11,149 nucleotides of DNA from Pseudomonadota bacterium. Lineage in GTDB: Bacteria > Pseudomonadota > Gammaproteobacteria > Steroidobacterales > Steroidobacteraceae. Location of the stretch: positions 1 through 11,149 of the forward strand of contig JAKBCG010000051.1 of assembly GCA_021808035.1 (NCBI GenBank). Reading direction: 5' to 3'. A model generated the notes under the pieces. The model worked only from the letters and a program-made list of their open reading frames with translations. It was not told the origin of the DNA and made no database searches. A program made the translations under genes and the position numbers. This document shows, one piece after another, positions 1 through 5,363 of this stretch (its first letter is position 1; the number at the start of each line of letters is the position of its first letter).

Positions 1-255
1 CGCGGCGATCAGGGTGTCGCCGTCGAGGTGCAGGTCGGCGAGTATCCCGGCGACCGCGACCGGATGGGTGATGTACGGCTCGCCGGATATCCGCGTCTGA
101 CCCCGGTGCCGCTCGGCGCCGAATTCGTAGGCTTCGCGAACCCGCTCGATCTGCGCGGGCGGCAGGTAGGTCTCGACTTTGTCTAAAAGGCCGCCGATCC
201 CGGTCGAGCGCCTGACTCCGGGCAGGAATCCGAATATCGACGACGCATAGTCCAT
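1..255 (-). CDS. spoT: Bifunctional (p)ppGpp synthase/hydrolase SpoT, N-terminal part (cut by window edge)
   Basis: SpoT makes and degrades the alarmone (p)ppGpp in the cytoplasm. Only the first 85 codons are in the window; the gene runs off the left edge. The translation begins MDYASSIFGFLPG and contains the start of the HD hydrolase domain, with the family signature HRGQTRxSGEPYxTHPVAVAGIL at about residues 50-73, closely resembling E. coli SpoT (EGQTRSSGEPYITHPVAVA). ATG at 253-255 starts this frame, and the family motif sits at the expected distance from it. SpoT rather than RelA is favoured by the directly preceding rpoZ and gmk, the classic gmk-rpoZ-spoT order; rpoZ ends 28 bp upstream. 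The catalytic HD residues and the synthetase domain lie outside the window. Confidence 0.93.
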   Translation of the reverse strand, partial: MDYASSIFGFLPGVRRSTGIGGLLDKVETYLPPAQIERVREAYEFGAERHRGQTRISGEPYITHPVAVAGILADLHLDGDTLIAA

Positions 256-283
256 CGGGCCCTGGCGGGGGGCGTGCCCGGGG

Positions 284-562
284 TCAATCCCCCAAACCGA
301 GTTGTGGCGCGCGGAAATCCGACGGCATCTCGAGCTCCGGGGCCGCCTGCGGGGCCGGTTCCTCGGGCTCCTCGAGCATCGCCATCGTGACGTGTCCGGC
401 GGCGATCTCGCGCAGCGCGACCACCGTCGGTTTGTCGTTCTCCCATTCCACGGTCGCCTCGGCGCCGTTCGCGAGCCGTCGCGCGCGCTTCGCCGCGAGC
501 AGCACGAGGTTGAACAGGTTCGGTTCGTTCTGCAAACAGTCTTCGACGGTGATGCGGGCCAT
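284..562 (-). CDS. rpoZ: DNA-directed RNA polymerase omega subunit
   Basis: Omega is the small RNA polymerase subunit that chaperones beta-prime and mediates part of the ppGpp response. The 92-aa product starts MARITVEDCLQN and carries the conserved core: NLFNLVLLAAKRARRL (about 15-30), an acidic E/W/N patch, then KPTVVALREIAAG (about 44-56). Length matches the family (E. coli 91 aa). The C-terminal tail is rich in Pro, Ala and Glu, as is common. ATG at 560-562 gives the canonical MARxTVEDC start. It lies between gmk and spoT on the same strand, the standard arrangement. The 88-bp gap to gmk leaves room for its own promoter. Confidence 0.97.
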   Translation of the reverse strand: MARITVEDCLQNEPNLFNLVLLAAKRARRLANGAEATVEWENDKPTVVALREIAAGHVTMAMLEEPEEPAPQAAPELEMPSDFRAPQLGLGD

Positions 563-602
563 GGGTCGGATCGATCCTCGCGCGAACGCTTCGGCGGCTG
601 CC

Positions 603-646
603 GTTATAGATCGGTCAGGTTAGCAGAAATCGCGGCCGTCCGTCAG
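603..646 (-). promoter_or_regulatory. Tentative rpoZ(-spoT) promoter
   Basis: On the minus strand upstream of rpoZ, CTGACG (641-646) and TAACCT (617-622) are separated by 18 bp, and the second is preceded by TGC, giving an extended -10 form (TGnTAACCT). A second -10-like TATAAC lies at 603-608. The core TTCTGCTAxxCT also occurs ahead of yicC in this window. This is motif reading by eye only, and the -35 is weak. Confidence 0.3.
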
Positions 647-650
647 GTTT

Positions 651-1313
651 TCAGCCCGCGCGCCCGCCGGGCGCATCGGCCGTGAGCGCCGCGATCAGGT
701 CGCCAACCTGCGCGCGCCCGGCCGCGAGGTCCGCGCCGCCGTCCGAGACGATCGCGCGCAGGTCCGCGAGCGCGCGGTCGAAGCGGTCGTTGACCACGAT
801 GTAGTCGAACTCGACGCAATGCCCGATGTCCGCGACCGCATCGCGCAGGCGGCGCCGGATCACCTCGTCCGTGTCGGTGCCGCGGCCTCGAAGCCGTTGT
901 TCGAGCGCGGCGAGCGACGGCGGCAGCACGAAGATCGTACGCGCCTCCGGCAGCCGGGCGCGTACCTGCCGCGCGCCCTGCCAGTCGATCTCGAGCAACA
1001 GCCGCTCGCCCCGGTCGAGCGCGCGGCGTACCGTCTCGAGTCCAGTGCCGTAATGGTTGTCGAACACCCGGGCATGCTCGAGAAACTCCCCGCGTGCGGC
1101 CATCTCCTGGAAGCGCTCGACGGAGACGAAATGGTAATCGCGCCCGTCGATCTCGTTCGGCCGCCGCGCTCGGGTCGTGTACGAGACCGAGAACCGCAGT
1201 CCGGGGTCGCTTTGAACCAGCGCTTTGACCAGGCTCGTCTTGCCGGCGCCCGACGGCGCGGCGATCACGTAGAGGCGGCCGCGGCCGCCGTTGTTGGCGC
1301 GATCGGTGCCCAC
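651..1313 (-). CDS. gmk: Guanylate kinase
   Basis: Guanylate kinase phosphorylates GMP to GDP with ATP, an essential purine step. The 220-aa product has the P-loop APSGAGKT at residues 19-26, the GMP-binding SVSYTTRARRPNEIDGRDYHFV segment (about 42-63), the EIDWQGARQVR motif (about 108-118) and the arginine-rich lid RLRGRGTDTDEVIRRRL (about 139-155). Length is normal (E. coli 207 aa). The start is GTG at 1311-1313, placing the P-loop where the family expects it; I see no convincing Shine-Dalgarno. In relatives yicC precedes gmk. Here a remnant of the yicC 3' end stops four bases upstream of this GTG (its TAA occupies 1318-1320), so gmk was probably translationally coupled to yicC until the island split them. 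Confidence 0.97.
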   Translation of the reverse strand: MGTDRANNGGRGRLYVIAAPSGAGKTSLVKALVQSDPGLRFSVSYTTRARRPNEIDGRDYHFVSVERFQEMAARGEFLEHARVFDNHYGTGLETVRRALDRGERLLLEIDWQGARQVRARLPEARTIFVLPPSLAALEQRLRGRGTDTDEVIRRRLRDAVADIGHCVEFDYIVVNDRFDRALADLRAIVSDGGADLAAGRAQVGDLIAALTADAPGGRAG

Positions 1314-1317
1314 GGGG

Positions 1318-1344
1318 TTACTCGACGTTCTGCACCTGCTCGCG
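1318..1344 (-). repeat. Left attachment-site copy: orphan yicC 3' end
   Basis: Read on the minus strand this encodes REQVQNVE followed by TAA, homologous to the REQVQNIE-TGA end of the full yicC at 5364-5390. Of 24 coding bases, 21 are identical; the three differences (1321, 1326, 1336) give Glu=Glu, Val/Ile and Gln=Gln. The longest exact stretches are gttctgcac (1327-1335) and tgctcgcg (1337-1344), so strand exchange probably lies there. Upstream of REQ the frame leaves yicC homology at once. This copy touches gmk, so it is the original chromosomal yicC terminus displaced by integration. Confidence 0.85.
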
Positions 1345-1351
1345 CGGAACG

Positions 1352-1380
1352 AGCATAACTTTATGATTCGTATCGACTAA
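1352..1380 (-). promoter_or_regulatory. Tentative replacement promoter for gmk in the island's left end
   Basis: On the minus strand TTAGTC (1375-1380) and TATGCT (1352-1357) are separated by 17 bp, within a locally AT-rich stretch (1353-1380) facing gmk. The -10 matches 4 of 6 consensus bases; the -35 is poor. Function is suggested mainly by need: gmk is normally downstream of yicC, and transcription from yicC would now have to cross the whole island. Confidence 0.3.
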
Positions 1381-1399
1381 CACCGGTCATTTCCCTAAG

Positions 1400-1420
1400 T
1401 AGCTACACTTCCAGCTACAG
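1400..1420 (+). repeat. Left arm-type integrase-binding repeats (two copies)
   Basis: Two direct copies of an AGCTACA-type motif, tagctacac (1400-1408) and cagctacag (1412-1420), lie 12 bp apart in the same orientation. Four more copies lie at the other end of the island (5202-5256) with 12- and 22-bp spacing, and I see no other clusters in the window. Position just inside each repeat of the attachment site and helical-turn-like spacing fit arm-type sites bound by the N-terminal domain of the integrase. That function is inferred. Confidence 0.6.
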
Positions 1421-1508
1421 CCACCCTGGGCCACATTTCGGATCATGCCGGGTAAGGTTACTTGATGGCCAAGGGAGCTGCGGTCGCAATTGCTAATGCG
1501 AAATCATA

Positions 1509-1531
1509 GACGCCTCCGCGAGGGAGGCGTC
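1509..1531 (+). other. Perfect hairpin upstream of the mobilization genes
   Basis: GACGCCTCC (1509-1517) and GGAGGCGTC (1523-1531) form a perfect 9-bp stem with a 5-nt loop. No T-run follows on either strand, so it is not a convincing intrinsic terminator. It lies about 440 bp upstream of the relaxase, in the otherwise gene-free stretch 1345-1616. An oriT-associated inverted repeat is one possibility and a regulatory hairpin is another. I see no recognisable nic consensus. Confidence 0.4.
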
Positions 1532-1616
1532 GAGCCGGAGATTCTATCGTCGGCGGGGTTGGAAACTAGACTGTACGAACCGCCAATCAGGGAGGCAACG
1601 GGAATTGTGATGATGC

Positions 1617-1988
1617 ATGCAACCGCCTACGCGGCTGGTCTCTCCCGTAGCTGCCAGCGCGTTCGGTGATCTGGCGCTTCCTGTGATCGAAACTCCGGAG
1701 CAGAAGACCCGCCACGACATCGACGCGAAACTAATTGCGTCCGGTTGGCTCGTGCAGGACCGCGACGACCTGGACCTGACCGCCGGCCGCGGCATCGCCG
1801 TGCGCGAATTTCCGATGAAGTCCGGCTTCGGCTTCGCCGACTATTTGCTCTACCTCGACCGCAAGGCTCATCCCGTTGAATTCCAGGCAATGCTCCGGGT
1901 CTGCGAGGCCCTGCGGGATCACGTCAAAGCGCTGCTCCGGGAAAACGCCGTGAGCTGGAAGGTCGGGTATGTCGAAACGCATCCCTGA
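1617..1988 (+). pseudogene. Chimeric stub: HsdR N-terminus joined to the tail of another gene
   Basis: The frame encodes 123 aa. Residues about 26-84 (TPEQKTRHDIDAKL, SGWLVQDRDDLDLTAGRGIAVREF, GFADYLLYLDRKA) match the very N-terminus of type I restriction endonuclease R subunits. In real HsdR, DRKA is followed by the nuclease ExK motif (type AxGVIEAK). Here homology stops at about nt 1868 and continues as HPVEFQAMLRVCEALRDHV..., a helical segment I do not recognise, ending 20 bp inside the relaxase gene. The tail overlaps the relaxase start like the end of a native upstream mobilization gene, so a deletion probably fused two genes in frame. The start is uncertain: ATG 1617, with GGAGG at 1591-1595 rather far upstream, or GTG 1683, which gives a typical HsdR beginning (VIETPEQK). 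No restriction activity is expected. Whether the short product is made is unknown. Confidence 0.6.
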
Positions 1989-2853
1989 TGAACCTTTCTT
2001 GGAGATCGTGAGCCATGGTCGATGGGGCCCCGACCGGCGTGACCGCCTGTCGCCGGCGCAGATCCAGCAGATCGCACGCACCGTCGCCCGCACGCCGGAA
2101 GTCATGGTCAAGGTATTGCCGGCCGGCGCCATTTCGGCGGCGGTGGTGCGCCAGCACCTGGCGTACGTCGGCCGGCAGGGGGATGTGGAACTGCTGGCCG
2201 ACGACGGTCAGCGGCTCCAGGATGGCGACGCCGCCACAGACCTGATCGAGGACTGGGATCTCGACCTGGCGGAATGCCAGTCGGGTCTCGGCGGATTGAA
2301 GGGACGGCGGGCGCCGAAGCTCGTGCACAAGCTGGTGTTCTCGATGCCGGCCGGAACGCCGGCGGCCAAGGTGCTTGCTGCGACGCAGGGATTCTGCCGC
2401 GAGCAACTGGCGTTCAAGCATCGCTATGTCCTGGCGCTGCATACCGATGAGCCGCACCCCCACGTGCATGTCATCGTCAAGGCGGTCAGCGAGCAGGGTG
2501 AACGCATGAATATCCGCAAGGCCACGCTGCGCCAGTGGCGAGAGGAATTCGCGCACCAGCTGCGCCGGGTCGGCGTCGCGGCCAATGCGACACCGCGTTT
2601 CGTGCGCGGGGAAACACGCCCGCGGAAGTCCGACGGCATCTATCGCGCGGCTCAGCGCGGCTCATCCACCCACATGCGCGAGCGTGCCCATGCAGCGGCA
2701 GAGGCTCTACGGACGGGGGATCGGGTCGGCGATTCCGCCAAACGGAAAATCCGCGAGACACGGCAAGCTCTGGAGCGCCGATGGCTTGCCACCAGCGAAG
2801 CGCTGAAAAACCAGGGCCAGACCGCGCTCGCCGAGCAGGCCCGGAGTCGTTGA
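1969..2853 (+). CDS. Relaxase / mobilization nuclease (MOBP, VirD2-like domain)
   Basis: Relaxases nick plasmid or island DNA at oriT, stay bound to the 5' end through a tyrosine, and lead the strand into a recipient. The 294-aa product has a candidate catalytic tyrosine in LAYVGRQG (Tyr66), a KLVHKLVFSMP strand (His120) and the metal-binding triad segment HTDEPHPHVHVIVKA (His158, Asp160, His163, His165, His167), the motif III pattern of MOBP-type nucleases. A basic segment with NIRKATLRQWREEFA follows (about 181-195) and then a basic, helical C-terminus. No primase or helicase domain is present. Start ATG 1969 overlaps the upstream frame by 20 bp, with AAGG about 7 bp before it. All visible motif residues are intact. 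No type IV coupling or secretion genes are in the window, so it would rely on a helper element. Confidence 0.82.
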   Translation: MSKRIPDEPFLEIVSHGRWGPDRRDRLSPAQIQQIARTVARTPEVMVKVLPAGAISAAVVRQHLAYVGRQGDVELLADDGQRLQDGDAATDLIEDWDLDLAECQSGLGGLKGRRAPKLVHKLVFSMPAGTPAAKVLAATQGFCREQLAFKHRYVLALHTDEPHPHVHVIVKAVSEQGERMNIRKATLRQWREEFAHQLRRVGVAANATPRFVRGETRPRKSDGIYRAAQRGSSTHMRERAHAAAEALRTGDRVGDSAKRKIRETRQALERRWLATSEALKNQGQTALAEQARSR

Positions 2854-2900
2854 TTTAGGTTGTTTCATTAACCTAAAATAAGACCGGGCGTTATTTTAGG
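2854..2900 (+). promoter_or_regulatory. Double inverted-repeat operator/promoter of the fic operon
   Basis: Two interlocked perfect inverted repeats fill the 61-bp gap before fic: TTTAGGTT (2854-2861) with AACCTAAA (2870-2877), and CCTAAAATAA (2872-2881) with TTATTTTAGG (2891-2900). The middle half-site is shared, giving three CCTAAA-type half-sites with alternating orientation and similar spacing. A possible promoter, TTAACC (2868-2873) with TATTTT (2892-2897) 18 bp apart, is embedded in the array, so binding there would repress. The winged-helix C-terminus of Fic is an obvious candidate ligand. The stretch is far more AT-rich than its surroundings. Confidence 0.65.
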
Positions 2901-2914
2901 CTCTCTGAGTCCGC

Positions 2915-4078
2915 ATGGATCGACCCCAACCCGGTCACTACATCAGCGTCTCGACGGCAGGAGAACCGTTCCAGGCGTTCGTTCCGGCACCGCTGCCGCC
3001 GGACCCGCCCATCTTGTGGTCGGGGGCGTTGCGGCACAAGTTCGACGCGGCGCTCGTCGCGCTGGGTCGACTCGATTCCGTTACCTCACTGCTGCCCAAT
3101 GCGGCGTTGCTCCTCTACAGCTTTGTGCGCAAAGAGGCGGTGCTGTCCTCGCAAATCGAAGGCACCCAATCCTCACTCGCCGATCTGCTGCTCTACGAGG
3201 TCGATGAGGAGCCAGGCGTACCCGTCGAGGATGCCCGGGAGGTCAGTCGGTGCGTGGCAGCGCTGGAGCGGGGACTGAAGAAACTTCGCGGCGGCCTGCC
3301 GGCGTGTACTCGCTTGCTCTGCGAGATGCACAAGGTGTTGCTCTCGCACCCCGGTGGGAAGGCCAAGGCGCCGGGCGAGCTGCGCCGTTCTCAGGTTTGG
3401 ATAGGCGGTACCCGACCCGGCAATGCCGTGTTCGTCCCGCCACCGGCCAGTGACGTGGCAACGTGTCTGGCGTCACTGGAACGATTTCTCAACGACGAAC
3501 CCGAACCCGTGCCACCGCTGCTCAAGGCGGCACTGGTCCATGTGCAGTTCGAAACCATCCACCCGTTCCTCGACGGCAATGGACGTATCGGTCGGCTGCT
3601 CATCGTCTTGCAGCTGGTCGCCGACGGGGTATTGCGCGAGCCGATGCTCTATCCAAGCCTGTACTTCAAGAGGCACCGGGCGCTCTACTACGAATTGCTG
3701 AATGATGTCCGACTGCGCGGCGACTGGGAGCGCTGGCTGGATTTCTTCGCGGAAGGCATCGAGGCGAGTGCGACCCAAGCCGTGGCAACCGCGAACGCGC
3801 TGCTGGCGCTGGTCAACGCCGATCGCGACCGAATCGCCCGCCTGGGACGCGCAGCACCCTCCGCCCTCGCGGTCCATCAGGCACTGCAGCGGCAGCCCAT
3901 CTCCACTGCAACATCGCTAGTCAAGGCCACCGGACTTACGGCCGCCACGGTGAACAAATCGCTCGCCCATCTCGAGACCATCGGTGTAGTGGGAGAGCTC
4001 ACCAACCGGCAGCGGGGTCGAGTGTTCAGCTATGGAAAGTACGTCAAGGAGCTGGCGGCGGAGATGGAATCACCGTGA
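2915..4078 (+). CDS. Fic family protein adenylyltransferase, class II, with C-terminal winged helix
   Basis: Fic enzymes transfer AMP from ATP to hydroxyl groups of target proteins. The 387-aa product has the architecture of SoFic-like proteins: a Fic_N region (about 1-95), a self-inhibitory helix with S-x-x-x-E-G (Ser78, Glu82, Gly83; SSQIEG), a beta-hairpin flap (GNAVFVPPPASDV, about 169-181), and an intact active site HPFLDGNGRIGR (216-227) with catalytic His216 and nucleotide-binding Asn222, Arg224 and Arg227. A winged helix-turn-helix follows at about 315-375. The inhibitory motif on the same chain makes it class II, so activity is probably restrained without a separate antitoxin. ATG 2915 is the first start after the operator. 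Its stop overlaps the next gene (GTGA), so the two are probably translationally coupled. Targets cannot be read from the sequence. No frameshift or lost key residue is seen, in contrast to the decayed genes around it. Confidence 0.9.
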   Translation: MDRPQPGHYISVSTAGEPFQAFVPAPLPPDPPILWSGALRHKFDAALVALGRLDSVTSLLPNAALLLYSFVRKEAVLSSQIEGTQSSLADLLLYEVDEEPGVPVEDAREVSRCVAALERGLKKLRGGLPACTRLLCEMHKVLLSHPGGKAKAPGELRRSQVWIGGTRPGNAVFVPPPASDVATCLASLERFLNDEPEPVPPLLKAALVHVQFETIHPFLDGNGRIGRLLIVLQLVADGVLREPMLYPSLYFKRHRALYYELLNDVRLRGDWERWLDFFAEGIEASATQAVATANALLALVNADRDRIARLGRAAPSALAVHQALQRQPISTATSLVKATGLTAATVNKSLAHLETIGVVGELTNRQRGRVFSYGKYVKELAAEMESP

Positions 4079-4470
4079 CGGAGCAGGATCGGCTCGCGGC
4101 GCTCCAGGCGGAAAAAGGCCGTCTCATACGGATGCACCCTATGCAACACGCCATCAAGGAAGCCGACTGGAAACTGCTGCGCGCCGTGCACCCGCTCGCC
4201 CTGGAGCGCTATTGTGATCGAGTGTTCCGCGAGGTCGAACAAGTCGTGCGGGACAGCTCAAAAGGTACCCACGAGCGCTACCAGACTCTCTTCGAGCTCG
4301 TTCAGCAGCGCGATCGCGAGATCGCCCGGCTCTTCAACGACCCGCGGCGTTCGACGGCATTGGAGATGCTCGCCGGTCTGCACGCCGAAGGCCTGTTGAC
4401 CGAAGAGGAGTTCGCTCGCCTGAGTCCGGAAACTCGCAATGCCGTTGCGACCCGGCTGGGCGCACGCTGA
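4075..4470 (+). CDS. Hypothetical helical protein, translationally coupled to fic
   Basis: The 131-aa product begins at GTG 4075-4077, which overlaps the fic stop by four bases, strongly suggesting coupled translation and a joint role. It is charged and apparently all-helical: MTEQDRLAALQAEKGRL, MHPMQHAIKEADWKLLRAVHPLALERYCDRVFREVEQVVRD, then THERYQTLFELVQQRDREIARLF and a C-terminal LLTEEEFARLSPETRNAV. There is no signal peptide, membrane segment or cysteine pair. I recall similar small proteins downstream of fic genes, sometimes loosely labelled peptide chain release factor 1, but it lacks the GGQ motif and length of a release factor, so that name should not be used. A Fic modulator, antitoxin-like partner or substrate is possible; none is shown by sequence. 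Confidence 0.75.
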   Translation: MTEQDRLAALQAEKGRLIRMHPMQHAIKEADWKLLRAVHPLALERYCDRVFREVEQVVRDSSKGTHERYQTLFELVQQRDREIARLFNDPRRSTALEMLAGLHAEGLLTEEEFARLSPETRNAVATRLGAR

Positions 4471-5122
4471 CCGCGATGGCAACTCCCGCGCGCTTCTCCA
4501 CGTCCACCCTGATCGGTTTGAATGGGTTGGTGCCCTGGCTGGCAGCGGCGGGCCTGGCCGGGTTGCTCATCAGGAAACGACGCCGTACGCCAAAGGCGAA
4601 AATCCGTCGCGTGAAGCGCAAAAGATCATTCGCCGCCGTCGGGGAACGGCCCTTGAGGTCATCGAGAAGCTGTGCCACGTCGGCCGGCGTGATGTCGCTC
4701 GCCGCAAATCGTCCGAGCTTCGGCAGCAGGTACTTGTCGAGATACCGGCGCGGCACGGCGGGGTGCTTGAGGCCGCGCGCCTGGACTTCGGCCCGGTACC
4801 AGTCCTCGCACAGCGATTTGAACGAGCCCTTCTGGCGCTCTTCCGCCAGGGCGGCGCGTCGGACGGACAGCGGATCCTGCTGCTTGTCGAGCAGTACGCG
4901 CGCCTGACGAGCCTCGATGCGCGCCTGGGCGAGTGGCATATCGGGATAGTTGCCGAGGGTCAGCCAATGCGGTCGGCCTGCGAAGGTATAGCGCAAGGTC
5001 CACGAGGCGCTCTCGCGATTCTGCTTGCGAAGGTAGAGCCCGTCGCCGTCACTCAAGAGCACCGGTGCGCCGGCCCGATGCGCTCGATCCACCGCCAGCG
5101 CCGTGAGTTTCGCGCGCGCCAT
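4334..5122 (-). pseudogene. Tyrosine-recombinase integrase (DUF4102 type), catalytic domain deleted
   Basis: The first 189 codons (5122 down to 4556) encode a P4/MGI-type integrase: an N-terminal arm-DNA-binding DUF4102 domain (LSDGDGLYLRKQ, WTLRYTFAGRPHWLTLGNYPDMPLAQAR, about 22-70) and a core-binding SAM-like domain (about 100-189, ending FGVRRRFLMSNPA). After NPA, where the catalytic domain should begin, the frame runs into unrelated sequence for 73 codons (ending at 4334) that is antisense to the fic partner gene. The Arg...His-x-x-Arg...Tyr catalytic set and some 200 residues are therefore absent. ATG 5120-5122 has a GAGGGG Shine-Dalgarno (complement of 5127-5132). The gene points away from yicC, in the same direction as yicC transcription. 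The truncated protein could still bind arm sites but not recombine DNA. Confidence 0.88.
4476..4554 (+). pseudogene. Possible 5' remnant of a third gene in the fic operon
   Basis: An ATG five bases after the preceding stop opens a frame beginning MATPARFSTSTLIGLNG. Downstream of about 4555 the frame is only the antisense of the integrase gene, so any genuine coding part is at most about 26 codons. The same interval is where integrase homology stops on the other strand. The simplest reading is a deletion that joined the start of a co-directional third operon gene to the middle of int. The product is not identifiable. Confidence 0.35.
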
Positions 5123-5145
5123 TTCGCCCCTCGCTGTCTTGCTTC

Positions 5146-5186
5146 GGGGTGTTCGTGGAGTGCTTCCAGCACTGCACGAACACCCC
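5146..5186 (-). other. Long near-perfect inverted repeat ahead of the integrase
   Basis: GGGGTGTTCGTG (5146-5157) pairs with CACGAACACCCC (5175-5186), and inside it AGTGC (5159-5163) pairs with GCACT (5169-5173) around a 5-nt loop TTCCA, with a single G/G mismatch (5158/5174). It ends 13 bp upstream of the integrase ribosome-binding site and 15 bp from the arm-type repeats. No T-run follows in either direction. Candidate roles are an operator or RNA switch for int, an excisionase/accessory protein site, or an oriT inverted repeat. Confidence 0.55.
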
Positions 5187-5201
5187 TTGCTCGTCGAATG
5201 G

Positions 5202-5256
5202 CAGCTACAAATTTAGCTACAACTCGACGCCGTTCTAGCTACGCCTCTAGCTACAA
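5202..5256 (+). repeat. Right arm-type integrase-binding repeats (four copies)
   Basis: Four same-orientation copies of an AGCTAC motif: cagctacaa (5202-5210), tagctacaa (5214-5222), tagctacgc (5236-5244) and tagctacaa (5248-5256), spaced 12, 22 and 12 bp. A degenerate tagccc follows at 5260. They sit between the integrase start and the right attachment repeat and match the two copies at the island's left end. This asymmetric, phased layout is typical of arm-type sites bound by integrases with an N-terminal arm-binding domain. The assignment is inferred from position and spacing. Confidence 0.65.
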
Positions 5257-5325
5257 GTGTAGCCCAGAGGTCGCTGGAGGCTAGTGGACGATATTGGGTA
5301 AAACTCCCAGAAATTCAGTGGCTTG

Positions 5326-5359
5326 CAGCGTTCCCTCCGGAAGTCTCCGGACGACGCTG
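5326..5359 (-). terminator. Weak candidate hairpin just after yicC
   Basis: CAGCG (5326-5330) pairs with CGCTG (5355-5359), and CCGG (5337-5340) with CCGG (5347-5350), forming an interrupted stem immediately downstream of the yicC stop. No T-run follows, so termination is unproven. It lies between the yicC stop and the arm repeats, within element-derived DNA, and could limit yicC readthrough into int. Confidence 0.25.
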
Positions 5360-5363
5360 GAAG

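Noticed and set aside
1465..1509. Small open frame MAKGAAVAIANAKS in the island's left end, just before the hairpin
   Set aside because: Only 14 residues, no clear ribosome-binding site and no recognised relative; it could be chance or a leader peptide.
1610..1669. Small open frame (19 codons) starting MMHATAYAAG, overlapping the HsdR-like frame
   Set aside because: It has GGAGG upstream at 1591-1595 but the spacing is long and the peptide is featureless; the HsdR-like frame is better supported.
4075..4470. Naming the fic partner a peptide chain release factor
   Set aside because: There is no GGQ motif, no codon-recognition domain and the length is far too short.
5146..5186. The long inverted repeat as an intrinsic terminator
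   Set aside because: No run of T follows the stem on either strand.
1400..5256. The spaced AGCTAC repeats as a CRISPR array
   Set aside because: Units are 7-9 bp and spacing is 12 or 22 bp, far from CRISPR dimensions, and no cas genes are present.
4439..5284. Rightward open frame (281 codons) over the integrase
   Set aside because: It is antisense to a recognisable integrase, has no family motif, and its start lies inside the fic-partner gene.
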